Positions 41,453 through 50,698 of a DNA stretch of 64,000 nt are shown here, piece after piece (position 1 is the first letter of the stretch; each line of letters begins with the position of its first letter). Origin of the DNA: Lysobacterales bacterium (lineage in GTDB: Bacteria > Pseudomonadota > Gammaproteobacteria > Xanthomonadales > UBA2363); the NCBI GenBank assembly GCA_019634735.1, contig JAHCAT010000013.1, positions 62,001-126,000 of the forward strand. The letters are read 5' to 3'. A program made the position numbers and the translations under genes. The notes beneath the pieces are model-generated. The model was not told the origin of the DNA and did no database searches. It saw only the letters and a list, made by a program, of their open reading frames with translations.

Positions 41453-41626
41453 GGGCGAAGACCATGTTCGCACGCATGGCGCTTGGCTGTGGGACGCGGT
41501 GCCGGCCACGCCACTGCCGCCGCCGCTGGCGCCTCTTGGCGCCGGTCGCCGGTCGCCGGTCGTCCGGTGCTGCTCGCTGGTCGCTGATCGCCAGAGACCC
41601 CACCTGGTCTGCCGTTTGGCAGGCGC

Positions 41627-42031
41627 TCAGCCCGCGATTTCGTCGTAGCCCCGACCCAGGAACTGGATCAGACAGAAACCATGGCCGAACGGATCGGCCA
41701 GCAGGGCCAGGCGCCCCCAGCGTTGCTCCGCCACCGGCCGCTCCAGGCGGGCGCCCGCAGCCAGTGCGCGGGCCAGGGCCGCATCCAGATCCTCGACCGC
41801 GATGTCCAGGTGCACGGGTGTCCAGTGCCGGGCGTAGTCGCGCATCGCACCACCCTCCGGCACGGCCGCCGAGCCGGCAGCCTTGGCCAGCAGGTAGACC
41901 GGCGCCGGGCCGCCCAGCAGTTCCAGCGCGTCGTCACCGAAGCGCCGCCCCGGCCGCAGGCCGAACGCGGCGGTGTAGAAGCGCTCGGCGCGCGGCAGGT
42001 CGTCGACGTCGATGTTGATGAGCAGGTTCAT
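41627..42031 (-). CDS. VOC/glyoxalase superfamily protein
   Basis: 134 residues: INIDVDDLPRAERFYTAAFGL at the start and a second module HWTPVHLDIAVEDLDAALARALAAG ending DPFGHGFCLIQF, typical of the two beta-alpha-beta-beta-beta units of the fold. The metal or substrate cannot be assigned. Its ATG overlaps the stop of the upstream membrane protein gene (ATGA), so they are coupled. Confidence 0.88.
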   Translation of the reverse strand: MNLLINIDVDDLPRAERFYTAAFGLRPGRRFGDDALELLGGPAPVYLLAKAAGSAAVPEGGAMRDYARHWTPVHLDIAVEDLDAALARALAAGARLERPVAEQRWGRLALLADPFGHGFCLIQFLGRGYDEIAG

Positions 42032-43380
42032 CGGCGGCCCCGAGACCGCGCTGCATCGGCGCGACGTAGAGCGCGAGCCGCGGCGACCAGGAACGCCAGG
42101 CCCACCAGAACCTGCAGGGCAAGCACCAGCCAAACCACCCTGGGCGTCGCGCCAGCCAGCCCCGGCTGCACGGTCGCGATGCCGGTCGCTGCGGGTTGGG
42201 TGAAGTTGTAGAGCATCGCTGACTCGCCCAGCAGCGCCGCATGCCTTCGGTCCGACAGCAACCAGGGGACCAGGAGGCGCCCATTCGGAAGCGGCCAGGC
42301 CGCGGCGACCGCTTGCAGCGCCAGAGGACGTGCCAGGTCGCCGCGACCTGAGCTCCGGGCTGCGCCAATTCCGAAGGCAGAAGCCGCGGTTCCACGGCCC
42401 AGAAGTATCGGCCCGGAGTCGATGTCGCCCTCTTCGGTCGATGGATCGCCGGAACGGAACTCCCGGAATCCGCTCAGCCAGCGGTCCGCCTGCCAGTGCT
42501 CGCGCTCGTGCGCCGACATCCATGTTTGGGCCTGGCCCGGCCAGAGGAACGGCGCGTGATGCAGCAACCAGGAGTTCGCCGATCCGCGGACGGTGGTCGG
42601 CCGCGCTGGTGCATCTCCGAACCACGCATAGGGTGGAAGGTCACCGCTGGGCGCCATCGCCCCTATGAATCCCCGCATGCCTTCGCGAACCTGTTCGCGA
42701 TGATCGGTGCCCAGCAGCGGATCGGCGCGCAGGATGGCGTGCCATGCCGCAGCCACATCGGCGGGAAAGGTCTGTCCGGGGTAATCCGCCAAAAGTCCGG
42801 TCTCGGCAGCGGCGAGCTCGGCAGCGAGACCGGTGACCTGGTCGTGAAGCAGTTGCCCGTGTGGCGAGGATCCCAGGATCCGCCATTGGCTCGCGAGGCC
42901 GTCGATCAACAGCATCCGATAGAACACGTTTTCCTGGCGGAGATAGCGGTCCGCCCCCCAATGCAGCTTCACCCAGTGCGCCTGGGCCTGATCGGCCAAC
43001 AGGGCAGCAGCCGCATTGACCGCGGCCCGCGCATATTGCGCTGGCGGATCGCCCTCCGACTTCTCCAGCCAGGCAACCTGGAGGTTGTCGGTTGCGCGTA
43101 GGTAGTACATCGCCGAGAACAGCGGCCATTCCGTGCCGCTGATGTCGTGGATCGAAAGCATCGTCGCCTGCTTCCGGGACAACCGATCCTCCGCCCAGTT
43201 CGCGAACGCCGGCGACAGGGCACGGTGCCATCGGGCCGCCTGCCCGGCCGGCGCCGGACCGCCCAGTGCAGGATCGCGCAATGCCAGCACTAGCTCCCCT
43301 GCCGGCCACAGGAAAAAGAGCCCGGACGCCGAAAGCACCAGGGCACCGGCAGCCGAGACCAGCAATCCTCTGTTCATCAT
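42028..43380 (-). CDS. Membrane-anchored protein of unknown function, possibly alpha/alpha-toroid
   Basis: 450 residues with a membrane helix or signal anchor at about 8-28 and a second helix near the C-terminus (about 415-437, VVWLVLALQVLVGLAFLVAA) followed by Arg-rich residues. The central part is Trp- and Ala-rich helical sequence. Near residue 340, DIDSGPILLGRGTAASAFGI resembles a conserved block of (alpha/alpha)-barrel enzymes, but this is a weak resemblance and no family is claimed. It is translationally coupled to the VOC gene. Confidence 0.7.
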   Translation of the reverse strand: MMNRGLLVSAAGALVLSASGLFFLWPAGELVLALRDPALGGPAPAGQAARWHRALSPAFANWAEDRLSRKQATMLSIHDISGTEWPLFSAMYYLRATDNLQVAWLEKSEGDPPAQYARAAVNAAAALLADQAQAHWVKLHWGADRYLRQENVFYRMLLIDGLASQWRILGSSPHGQLLHDQVTGLAAELAAAETGLLADYPGQTFPADVAAAWHAILRADPLLGTDHREQVREGMRGFIGAMAPSGDLPPYAWFGDAPARPTTVRGSANSWLLHHAPFLWPGQAQTWMSAHEREHWQADRWLSGFREFRSGDPSTEEGDIDSGPILLGRGTAASAFGIGAARSSGRGDLARPLALQAVAAAWPLPNGRLLVPWLLSDRRHAALLGESAMLYNFTQPAATGIATVQPGLAGATPRVVWLVLALQVLVGLAFLVAAARALRRADAARSRGRR

Positions 43381-43487
43381 GGCTGCAACGTTAGCTCAGG
43401 CCGCAGCCGAACAGTCTGCAACTGGACGGCGCCAGGTTCGGTTCCCTGGGTCACAGCCAGCCTCAGGACGGCAGCTGGCCGATCGAC

Positions 43488-44123
43488 TCACCCCGCGCCT
43501 TCCATACTTGCCGCCAGCGCGGCATCCAGCTCTCTCGCCCGCACCACGGCCGGATGCGCGGCGACGCGCTCGATGTAGGCGGTGATGGCCGGCAGCCTGG
43601 GGACGATGCCGAATTCCGTGGTCCAGGCCAGGGCGGTGCCCCAGAGCAGGTCGGCGGCAGTCAGCGTGTCGCCCAGCAGGTAGTCGGCCCGGGACAGCTG
43701 GGCCACCAGGGTGTCGATCACGGTGTCGTAGTCGCGGTAGGGCGAGGTGGCCGGGTCCAGCGGCTCGCGCTTGAAGGCATGGTCGACCACGGCCGGCTCG
43801 AAGCAGGCCCCGTAGAAGGCCAGCCAGCGCAGGTAGGGGCCGCGCGCCGGGTCGTCGAACGCGGGTGCCAGGCGGGCCTCCGGGAAGCGATCGGCCAGGT
43901 AGATCGTGATGGCGACCTGTTCGGTGATCACCGCCTCGCCGTGCACCAGGGTCGGCAGCTTGCCCAGCGGATTGAGCGCCAGGAAGTCCGGGCTGCGGTT
44001 CTCGCCCCTGGCGAAGTCGAGGACCTTCACCTGGTAGGGCACGCCCAGTGCCTCGAGCAGGACGCGACTGCCGGCCGAGCGCGACCTGGGGTTGTGAAAC
44101 AGGGTGATGGCGGGCATGTCCAT
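43488..44123 (-). CDS. Glutathione S-transferase family protein
   Basis: 211 residues with an N-terminal thioredoxin-like domain (ITLFHNPRSRSAGSRVLLEALGVPYQ; NPLGKLPTLVHGEAVITEQVAITIYLAD, where the cis-Pro and the glutathione-binding TEQ lie) and a C-terminal helical domain. CAGGAG five bases upstream supports ATG 44123. It is divergent from the WYL regulator gene, with 93 bp between, so that regulator may control it. Confidence 0.92.
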   Translation of the reverse strand: MDMPAITLFHNPRSRSAGSRVLLEALGVPYQVKVLDFARGENRSPDFLALNPLGKLPTLVHGEAVITEQVAITIYLADRFPEARLAPAFDDPARGPYLRWLAFYGACFEPAVVDHAFKREPLDPATSPYRDYDTVIDTLVAQLSRADYLLGDTLTAADLLWGTALAWTTEFGIVPRLPAITAYIERVAAHPAVVRARELDAALAASMEGAG

Positions 44124-44216
44124 GGCGACTCCTGGAGGGTGGGAACGGGAGGGATGCGGCGTGCAGACAAGGTAGCCGACATTGCGGACAGTTTCTGTCC
44201 TCGATAGGCTGGCCGC

Positions 44217-45203
44217 GTGCTTTCCACCTCCGCCCGCCTGCTGCGCCTGGCCAGCCTGCTGCAATCGCGGCGGCACTGGCCCGGCCAGGCGCTGGCCGAG
44301 CGCCTGGGCGTCGATGCCCGCACGGTCCGCCGCGACATCGAGCGGCTGCGCGAGCTGGGCTATCCGGTCGAGGCCTCGTCCGGCGTCGGCGGCGGCTACG
44401 CGCTGGGCCGCGGCGCGGCATTGCCGCCGCTGGTGCTGGACGACGAGGAAGCCGTGGCGCTGGCGCTCGCCCTGCGCGCCGCCAGTGCCGAGGTCGGTGG
44501 CATCGAGGCCACGGCGCTGCAGCTGATGGCCAAGCTCGAGCAACTGATGCCCACGCGCCTGCGTCGCCGCGCCTCGGCCCTGCACGCGGTCACGCTGTCG
44601 CTGCGCACCGGCTCGCCGCTGGTCGACGCCAACCTGCTCAGCGTACTGGCCACCGCCTGCCGCGACTGCTGCAGCCTGCACTTCGGCTATCGCAACCACC
44701 AGGGCGAGGCCAGCCGGCGCAGCGTGCAACCGCTGCGCCTGGCCAACTACGGCCGCCGCTGGTACCTGATCGCCTGGGACACCGACCGCGACGACTGGCG
44801 CAGCTTCCGGGTCGACCGCCTGGACGGCCGACCGCGCATCGGCGCGCAGTTCGCACCGCGCCCGGTGCCGCCTGACGTCATGGCGCGCCTGGAGCGCGGC
44901 ATCGCCTACACGCCCTTTTCCTGCCGCATCACCCTGCGCCTTCCGGGCAGCGTCGCCGACCTGCAGGCGTCCCTGCCGGTCTGGTGCGGCGTGCTGGAAC
45001 CGGAAACCGACACCCACAGCCTGCTGCGCATGGGCGCCGATTCCCCGGACGCCCTGCTCGCCCAGGTGGTGATGCTGGGTCGCGACGTCGAGGTCGTGGA
45101 AGGCCAGGAGCTGGTGCCGCGGATGCAGGAGGTGTTGCAGCGCACGACAAAGGCCCTCCACTCCGGAGGGGGTCAAGGTCGGCGTTCAGCCGGCAGGAAA
45201 TAG
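44217..45203 (+). CDS. WYL-domain transcriptional regulator
   Basis: 328 residues from a GTG start. The N-terminal winged helix-turn-helix (about 5-60: LLQSRRHWPGQALAERLGVDARTVRRDIERLRELGYPVEA) is followed by a WYL domain (about 130-230, QPLRLANYGRRWYLIAWD) and the C-terminal WCX extension. The YafY-like family commonly senses ligands through the WYL pocket. Divergent placement from the GST gene suggests local regulation. Confidence 0.9.
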   Translation: MLSTSARLLRLASLLQSRRHWPGQALAERLGVDARTVRRDIERLRELGYPVEASSGVGGGYALGRGAALPPLVLDDEEAVALALALRAASAEVGGIEATALQLMAKLEQLMPTRLRRRASALHAVTLSLRTGSPLVDANLLSVLATACRDCCSLHFGYRNHQGEASRRSVQPLRLANYGRRWYLIAWDTDRDDWRSFRVDRLDGRPRIGAQFAPRPVPPDVMARLERGIAYTPFSCRITLRLPGSVADLQASLPVWCGVLEPETDTHSLLRMGADSPDALLAQVVMLGRDVEVVEGQELVPRMQEVLQRTTKALHSGGGQGRRSAGRK

Positions 45204-45393
45204 ATCCGACTGTCTTGCTGGCCGGTGGCTGGCGCTGCCGGCGTCGCCGCGCCCGCATCGCAGCGAAAGGCCGGCCGGTCCCGGGAGACGATCCAGCGAA
45301 CTGCGGCGTCGCGCCGACATGGCATGCGCGCATCGCCGCACAAGTCTTGCGCAGCTGGCGGTGGAACCTGCCCGCCTTCGTGGTGGCTGCCAC

Positions 45394-46203
45394 CTATCCG
45401 GCGGTCGGACACAGGAAGAGGCTGACGTACCACGGCGTGAGCTGGCTGCTGGCGCGCTGCTCGAAGGCCACGCCCGACGCCTCCTCGGCGATCGCCGTGA
45501 CTGCGGGTGCGTATTCGAACTCCGGGTGATCGAAATTGAAGGTCGCGGAGTAGCCGTGCTTGCGGTACCCGGGGTGGGCATTGACCAGTGCCGGCAACTC
45601 ACGAACCCGGACGCGGCCACTCGTTTCCCTGCGCAAGGCGGCAGCTACGATCTCGGCCTGCGCACTTGCCACTGCGCCCGAACCCACGCACCAGAAGACA
45701 TCCAGGTCGATATCCGCCAGCCGGCCACGGGCCGACGATGCCGGCGCCGCCCGGGCCCGGTTGAACGCCTCCTCCGAGACGACCTTCTGACTTGCGTCGA
45801 ACGCGCTCAGGGCATTGACCTGGGCAACGATGGCCTGATCGCCACTGGCCATGAGCAGGGCACGCATGCGCTCCCTGGCCGGCTCGGCGGTCATCACCTC
45901 GACCAGGACCAGCGTCAGCTCCCGCCGCTGCGGTCCCGAAGTCGATGTGTCGCGCATCGCCTCCAGCACCTCCGAGTAGACCTCCTTGAGGGTGGCGTAC
46001 TGGTGGCGCCGCTCTTCGAGCTGCTGGGTTGCCACGGCGATCTCGGCCCGCGTGCGCTCCACCTCGGCCTTCACGCCGTCCAGGAGACTGAGCGTCTGCT
46101 TGTAGCGGTGGTCGTTCCAGAGCGTTCCGAGTCCGACGATCGCCGAAACGATCGCGGCAAGGATCGCCAGCGAGCCTGCCTTTTGTATGTCACCTGCGCT
46201 CAT
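45394..46203 (-). CDS. Membrane-anchored coiled-coil protein of unknown function
   Basis: 269 residues from ATG 46203. It has a membrane helix at about 12-30 (LAILAAIVSAIVGLGTLW), a coiled coil at about 35-85 (TLSLLDGVKAEVERTRAEIAV, TQQLEERRHQYATLK), then a helical region and a C-terminal domain with two cysteines and GYRKHGYSATFNFD. The frame remains open to 46311 only into the family A element. No domain is recognised. Confidence 0.72.
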   Translation of the reverse strand: MSAGDIQKAGSLAILAAIVSAIVGLGTLWNDHRYKQTLSLLDGVKAEVERTRAEIAVATQQLEERRHQYATLKEVYSEVLEAMRDTSTSGPQRRELTLVLVEVMTAEPARERMRALLMASGDQAIVAQVNALSAFDASQKVVSEEAFNRARAAPASSARGRLADIDLDVFWCVGSGAVASAQAEIVAAALRRETSGRVRVRELPALVNAHPGYRKHGYSATFNFDHPEFEYAPAVTAIAEEASGVAFEQRASSQLTPWYVSLFLCPTAG

Positions 46204-46270
46204 GGGTGCCCGAATGTCCCTGGTCGATTCCTGATGGGAGGAAGCAGTGGCGGATTTCTCCCACGCCGGG

Positions 46271-46552
46271 ACCTGAGTGGCGCTGTGTCGCAGCTCAGGA
46301 TCGGGGGCCAAGGGCCAGGACCCGGTGTTCAGTGAGCAGAGCGCGCTGTGCTCCCCTCTCCCTGTGGGAGAGGGGCCGGGGGGAGAGGGTCGGGGCTGGC
46401 CATGATCTGCATCGTTGCCGGCCCGGCGGCGTGCGCTGGCCCGGGCGGCCCTCTCCCCCGCCCCTCCCCCGCAGGCGGGGGAGGGGAGAAGTGCGGTTCC
46501 GTCGCACGGGCGGCAACGCTTGGCAGGGGCTGAGAGACGACGCCAATCAGGA
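46271..46552. mobile_element. Complete family A element in reverse orientation, 282 bp
   Basis: Ends ACCTGAGTGGCGCTGTGTCG (left) and, reverse-complemented from 46552, TCCTGATTGGCGTCGTCTCT. Inside, in reverse order relative to 6711, come the heptamer-like GATCGGGGGCCAAGGGCCAGGAC, arm B (46355-46390), the conserved linker and arm A (46450-46490). The length differs from the 6711 copy by one base. It sits 68 bp upstream of the coiled-coil protein gene and so may affect its promoter. Confidence 0.8.
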
Positions 46553-46847
46553 CGCGGGAACGGGGCCGGGGCCAGCCGGGCCGAACCAGGGACCGAACGG
46601 TCGAACGGAACGATCGTACGCGGCCAGGATCGCTTTCCCGCAACGTGAGCTGTTCCTGGGCCTTCGGGTCCATTCGGGGCCGGCCCTTTCCCGATCCCGG
46701 GACGATGACTTCCTGATCCTGCAACTTCGGCACCCGCCAGCTCCGTCGAGGCGGGGCGCCGCAGCGCTCTGGAGACCTCTTTCGCGCTGCCAGGGCGCTT
46801 GGCACAGGGCTTGCGGCGTCGGCTGCAACGCCACCAGAAGCCACTCC
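46553..46847. other. Upstream region of the beta-helix gene, no gene recognised
   Basis: 295 bp between the family A element and the ATG at 46848. In-frame translation upstream of the ATG is low in protein character. It probably holds the promoter of the 46848 gene, but no convincing -10/-35 pair was found. Confidence 0.4.
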
Positions 46848-48020
46848 ATGTCGCAGCCCACGCACACCCCGTCCTTGCTTGCCCCGTCGCTGCTGGCGGC
46901 CCTGCTCGTCACTGCCGCCCTGCCGGCGACAGCCGCGACCTTCGTCGTCACCAGCACCGCCGACGCGGGGCCGGGCAGCCTGCGCGAAGCGATAGTGCTG
47001 GCCAACGGCGCTGCCGGCGCCGATGTGATCGAGATCCAGGCGACCGGAACGATCGTGCTGGAAAGTCCGCTGCCGGTGCTGAGCGAATCGGTCGGGGTGT
47101 TCGGCCCCGGCAGCCACCTGCTGGTCATCGATGCCGATGCCGGCCAGCGCCACTTTCGCCTGGGTGGACCGGTCGGATCGGTCTACCAGCTCCAGGATTT
47201 GAGCCTGCGCAACGGACATGCGGAATCCGGTGGCTCGGTACTCGTGCTTGCCAACTCCAGCCTTGACGTCCAGCGCTGCGTGTTCGAGAACAACCGCTCC
47301 GATTCCGAGGGTGGCGCTATCGCGGCCTATGGCCCGCTGCAGATGTCCGACACCCTGGTGCGCGGCAACGAAGCGCCATTCGGCGGCGGCGTCTTCGTCC
47401 GCGGCGCCGGCCACGAACTGAAGCGGTCGACGTTCGCGCTCAACAGCGCCCAGTTTGGTGGCGGCATCTACCTGGACAATGCCGGCGAACTGGAAGTGGA
47501 GAACAGCACGGTGGTCGGCAACACCGCCACGACCGGCGGCGGTGGCATCTACGTGTCCGGCGGCCTGGCCGCGATTTCGCACGTCACCCTGGTCGACAAC
47601 ATCGCCGACAGTGGCGCCGGACTGGCCCGCATCGGCGGCAACTTCACGACGATGGCCAACAACATCCTGGCCGACAACACGACGGCCGGCGGCTCACCCG
47701 CCAACTGCGCCAACGTCACCGGTTCCAGCGGCGGCAACCTGTCCTCCGACGCGTCCTGCCTGTTCAACGAGCCGACCGACCTGGTCAACACCGATCCGGA
47801 ACTCGACGCATTGGCCGACAACGGCGGCCCGACGCCGACGATGCGCCCGCGCCCCGGCAGCCCGGCGATCGATGGCGGCGTGTTCGGCTTCTGCGCCAGC
47901 CGTGACCAGCGCGACCTGACGCGTCCGGAATCGCCTGGCGGCGACTGCGATCGCGGCGCCGTAGAAATCCATGCCTCCGATCACGACGTCCTGTTCACCG
48001 ACGGTTTCGAGGGCGGCTGA
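46848..48020 (+). CDS. Secreted beta-helix (choice-of-anchor type) protein ending in VLFTDGFEGG
   Basis: 390 residues with a Sec signal peptide (LLAPSLLAALLVTAALPATAA, about 9-29). The mature start FVVTSTADAGPGSLREAIVLAN is the classic opening of surface right-handed beta-helix proteins with CSLREAI-like motifs. Turns such as GGGIYLDNAGELEVENSTV and GGGIYVSGGLAAISHVTLV follow, then a DPELDALADNGGPTPTMRP and SPAIDGG tail. The last ten residues contain LFTDGFE, shared with three other exported proteins here. The upstream in-frame extension to 46206 is rejected because it runs through the repeat. Confidence 0.82.
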   Translation: MSQPTHTPSLLAPSLLAALLVTAALPATAATFVVTSTADAGPGSLREAIVLANGAAGADVIEIQATGTIVLESPLPVLSESVGVFGPGSHLLVIDADAGQRHFRLGGPVGSVYQLQDLSLRNGHAESGGSVLVLANSSLDVQRCVFENNRSDSEGGAIAAYGPLQMSDTLVRGNEAPFGGGVFVRGAGHELKRSTFALNSAQFGGGIYLDNAGELEVENSTVVGNTATTGGGGIYVSGGLAAISHVTLVDNIADSGAGLARIGGNFTTMANNILADNTTAGGSPANCANVTGSSGGNLSSDASCLFNEPTDLVNTDPELDALADNGGPTPTMRPRPGSPAIDGGVFGFCASRDQRDLTRPESPGGDCDRGAVEIHASDHDVLFTDGFEGG

Positions 48021-48167
48021 GCGCAGGAGCGGCAGGCACGGAAAGCGCCAGGGAGGCTGCCGCGCTTCCCTGCGGTGCGGGCGCGGTCGACACGACCAGT
48101 CGCCCGGAGGGCGCGGCCGCGAGGGTTCTGGCCAGGTTGCACGGCGGCGCGATGCCGCCAGCCCCCC

Positions 48168-48992
48168 TCAGTCCTCGTCTGCCGGCGCCGCGCCCGTCAT
48201 GAGGTCGATCCACGCCAGATAGTGGCCCAGTCGCACGTTGCAGGAGGTCTGGCCGTAGCGTCCCGGGCGGGCTGTGCGGATATCGCCCGGCACGAACTTC
48301 CAGGCCGCCAGGCCGGCCAGCTGCCACTGCCCGCCTGCCTGGATCAGGACCGGACCGCCGCTGTCGCCGTTGCCGGTTGTGCCTTCAAGTGGCAGACCGG
48401 CCGGGGGCGCGTCGAACACGTAACAGAACCAGCGCTCGTGGGCACTGCTTACGGTGTTGTAGGCGCGCCGCAACTGCGTGCGGTTCGGTCCCCTGCGGTC
48501 GTGGCCGGTGGCACCGTCGCCGGTGGCGCCCTTGCCGATGATCCGCACGGTCTGGCCGTGTTCGTCGCGACCGCGGTACAGGCCCACCGGCTCGACGTCA
48601 TCGACCGGTTCGACCAGGCTGACCAGGGCCAGGTCGTCGGTGGTGGCCAGGAACGCCACCAGCAGGACGCCCTCGCCGCTGGCCAGGGCCTGGTCGATCA
48701 TCGACTGCGGCGGCGTCGCGTAGCCTGGGTGCACGACCACGCGGTCCACCGCCCGGCGCCTGCCGTTGAGTTCGACATGGCCCAGCGTGGCGGGATGGGC
48801 GATCGTGTGGGCAGCGGTCAGCACCCACTGCGGGGCGATCAGCACGCCCTGCCCCTCTCCGGGCATGTCGACCAGGGCCGGGAACTCCGCGGCTGGGATC
48901 CGGTACGCGGCATCCTCGACATCGTGCCGGATCACGACTGCGCTGGCGGCGGAGGAAACGGCGAGCAGGGCGAGCAACGCGAGTCGGAGCAT
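48168..48992 (-). CDS. Trypsin-like serine protease (S1 family), secreted
   Basis: 274 residues from ATG 48992, with a signal peptide ending ASA18. The catalytic triad is readable: His62 in LTAAHT, Asp120 in TTDDLALVSL and Ser211 in GNGDSGGP. Two cysteines near FCYVF and TSCNVRL could pair. The fold is that of chymotrypsin-type exported proteases. A longer start at 49040 would add a His/Pro-rich leader before the signal and is not preferred. Confidence 0.9.
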   Translation of the reverse strand: MLRLALLALLAVSSAASAVVIRHDVEDAAYRIPAAEFPALVDMPGEGQGVLIAPQWVLTAAHTIAHPATLGHVELNGRRRAVDRVVVHPGYATPPQSMIDQALASGEGVLLVAFLATTDDLALVSLVEPVDDVEPVGLYRGRDEHGQTVRIIGKGATGDGATGHDRRGPNRTQLRRAYNTVSSAHERWFCYVFDAPPAGLPLEGTTGNGDSGGPVLIQAGGQWQLAGLAAWKFVPGDIRTARPGRYGQTSCNVRLGHYLAWIDLMTGAAPADED

Positions 48993-49042
48993 GGCAGTGG
49001 CCTTGAAGGGATGGGCAGGAGGATGCATGTGCACCGGCAAAG

Positions 49043-50167
49043 TCAGCCCACGAAGCGCCGCAGCCGGCTATGCCGTACCAGCCCCTGGTAGCCGAGCAGG
49101 CAGACGGTCAAGGTGCCGGTGACCGCGGCAAGGTACTTGAGCGGCCAGGGCCAGGCCAGGTCCATCAGCAGATACTGCAGGGCGAACAGCACCGGCAGGT
49201 GCAACAGGTAGGTCCAGTAGGCGCCCTGGGCCAGGTAGCGCAGCACGGTGTTCGGACGGTCCAGCCAGCGCCGGCCGGCGAGCAGGCACAGCACGGTCAG
49301 CCACACCGCCAGGCAGGCTTCCAGCGCGGCAACGACCCACGACGCGGTCGGGTGGGCCGGGCCGGGCGGCTCGGCGGACAGACGCCAGAGGAAGGCGAGG
49401 TAGAAGGCGATGCTGCCCACCAGCAACCAGGGCGCCAGCGGACTGCAGCGGTCGAGCCAGACGGGCCGTCCGTGGAGCTGGGCGCCCCAGGCGTAGAAGC
49501 CGCCATAGAAGGCGATCGCCCAGAACTGCGGCACCAGGCTCTCGGGCGCCGGGTGCGGCGCGCTCACGAAGGCCAGCGCCGGGACCAGGAGCAGCGGCAT
49601 TCCGAGCAGCAGCCAGGCCGGGTGCCGAGCGACCAGCCATGCGCCGATCCGGCCCAGGCTTAGCGTGCGCAGGGCCCAGTGCAGCACGCCGAACAGCAGC
49701 AGGTAGTACAGGAACCACAGGTGCGCGGTGCCCGGCGGCGGACGCGGGACATCGGCCATCAGCAACCACGGGCCGATCATGGCGAGCAGCGGCGAGGGAT
49801 GCTGCACGTTCGCCGCCGCCCATTCGGTGCTGGCCGACAGCGACCACCAGACCAGCGGCCAGGCGACCAGGAACGGCACCAGGATGCGCCGCACCCGCTG
49901 GCGCGCCAGCGCCGCGCCGCCGCGCCGGGCGAGGATCCAGGCGGCGAAGAAGCCGGCGACCAGGAAGAACAGCGGCATGCGCACCAGGTGCAGGCCCCAG
50001 ACGACGGCATCGACGCCGGCGCTGGCCTGGCGGTCGGCCAGCGGCCAGAAGCCGTGCATCAGCGGGCTGTAGGCCAGGGCCGCGTGGAACAGCACGCCGG
50101 CCAGCATGGCGAGCGCGCGCAGGTGGTCCATGTAGTGCAACCGGTCGGACGTGTCGAGGTGGGTCAT
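49043..50167 (-). CDS. Acyltransferase 3 family membrane protein (OpgC/OafA-like)
   Basis: 374 residues with about ten membrane helices. The N-terminal RLHYMDHLRALAMLAGVLFHAAL is the family signature, with the conserved catalytic-region His in FHAAL and an Arg in LRAL. Such proteins transfer acyl groups to periplasmic glucans or surface sugars. The substrate is unknown. The start at 50167 precedes a long run of family A-derived repeats (50281-50621) that keeps the frame open to 50578; that extension is rejected. Confidence 0.88.
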   Translation of the reverse strand: MTHLDTSDRLHYMDHLRALAMLAGVLFHAALAYSPLMHGFWPLADRQASAGVDAVVWGLHLVRMPLFFLVAGFFAAWILARRGGAALARQRVRRILVPFLVAWPLVWWSLSASTEWAAANVQHPSPLLAMIGPWLLMADVPRPPPGTAHLWFLYYLLLFGVLHWALRTLSLGRIGAWLVARHPAWLLLGMPLLLVPALAFVSAPHPAPESLVPQFWAIAFYGGFYAWGAQLHGRPVWLDRCSPLAPWLLVGSIAFYLAFLWRLSAEPPGPAHPTASWVVAALEACLAVWLTVLCLLAGRRWLDRPNTVLRYLAQGAYWTYLLHLPVLFALQYLLMDLAWPWPLKYLAAVTGTLTVCLLGYQGLVRHSRLRRFVG

Positions 50168-50280
50168 GGTCGGGGCTCCGCGGCAATCCTGGTCAGCGTG
50201 GCGTCCCGGCGCGCGTGGCCCGGGACAGGTAGGGACACTGGGCAAGGCGGGGCGGTGTATCGGCACCCATCGAGCGCAGT

Positions 50281-50456
50281 GCAATCGGCTCCCCTCTCCT
50301 TGCGGGAGACCATCGGGCGCAGCGCGATCTGCTCCCCTCTCCCCCAGGGAGAGGGGCCGGGGGAGGGGCGGCACTTGCCCTGATCCGCCTCGTGGCCGCT
50401 CCTGGCGCGCGCGCTGGCCCGGCTGCCCTCTCCCCCGCCCCTCCCCCGCAGGCGGG
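50281..50456. repeat. Family A fragments: two arm B pieces, diverged linker and arm A
   Basis: Two partial arm B copies in tandem (around 50290-50310 and 50330-50365), each preceded by GAGCGCAGTGC- or GGGCGCAGCGC-like sequence. A diverged linker (TTGCCCTGATCCGCC) and a full arm A (CCCTCTCCCCCGCCCCTCCC...) follow. Orientation is reversed relative to the 6711 copy. Both termini are absent. Confidence 0.65.
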
Positions 50457-50621
50457 GGAGGGGAGAAGTGCGGTGCCGCCGCACGGCCCGGAGGGGAGAA
50501 GTGCGGGGCCGCCGCACGGCCCGGAGGGGAGAAGTGCGGTGCCGCCGCACGGCCCGGAGGGGAGAAGTGCGGTGCCACCGCAGGGCCGGGAGGGGCGAAG
50601 TGCGGAGCCGTCGCAGGGTCG
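50457..50621. repeat. Five tandem 33-bp repeats derived from arm A
   Basis: Units begin GGAGGGGAGAAGTGCGG at 50457, 50490, 50523, 50556 and 50589, exactly 33 bp apart; the last is more diverged. Each includes a short palindrome GTGCGGTGCCGCCGCAC. The period is a multiple of three and translates as an 11-residue repeat on the plus strand (GRSAVPPHGPE), but no start, signal or conserved frame supports a protein. It is most simply an expansion of the outer flank of arm A. Confidence 0.85.
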
Positions 50622-50698
50622 GACGCGCCTGGGCGGGAGGCGCGGCCTGGCGATGCGCGTTTGGCGGCGGTGCCGGCAGTCGTGCGAGTGGCGACCTG

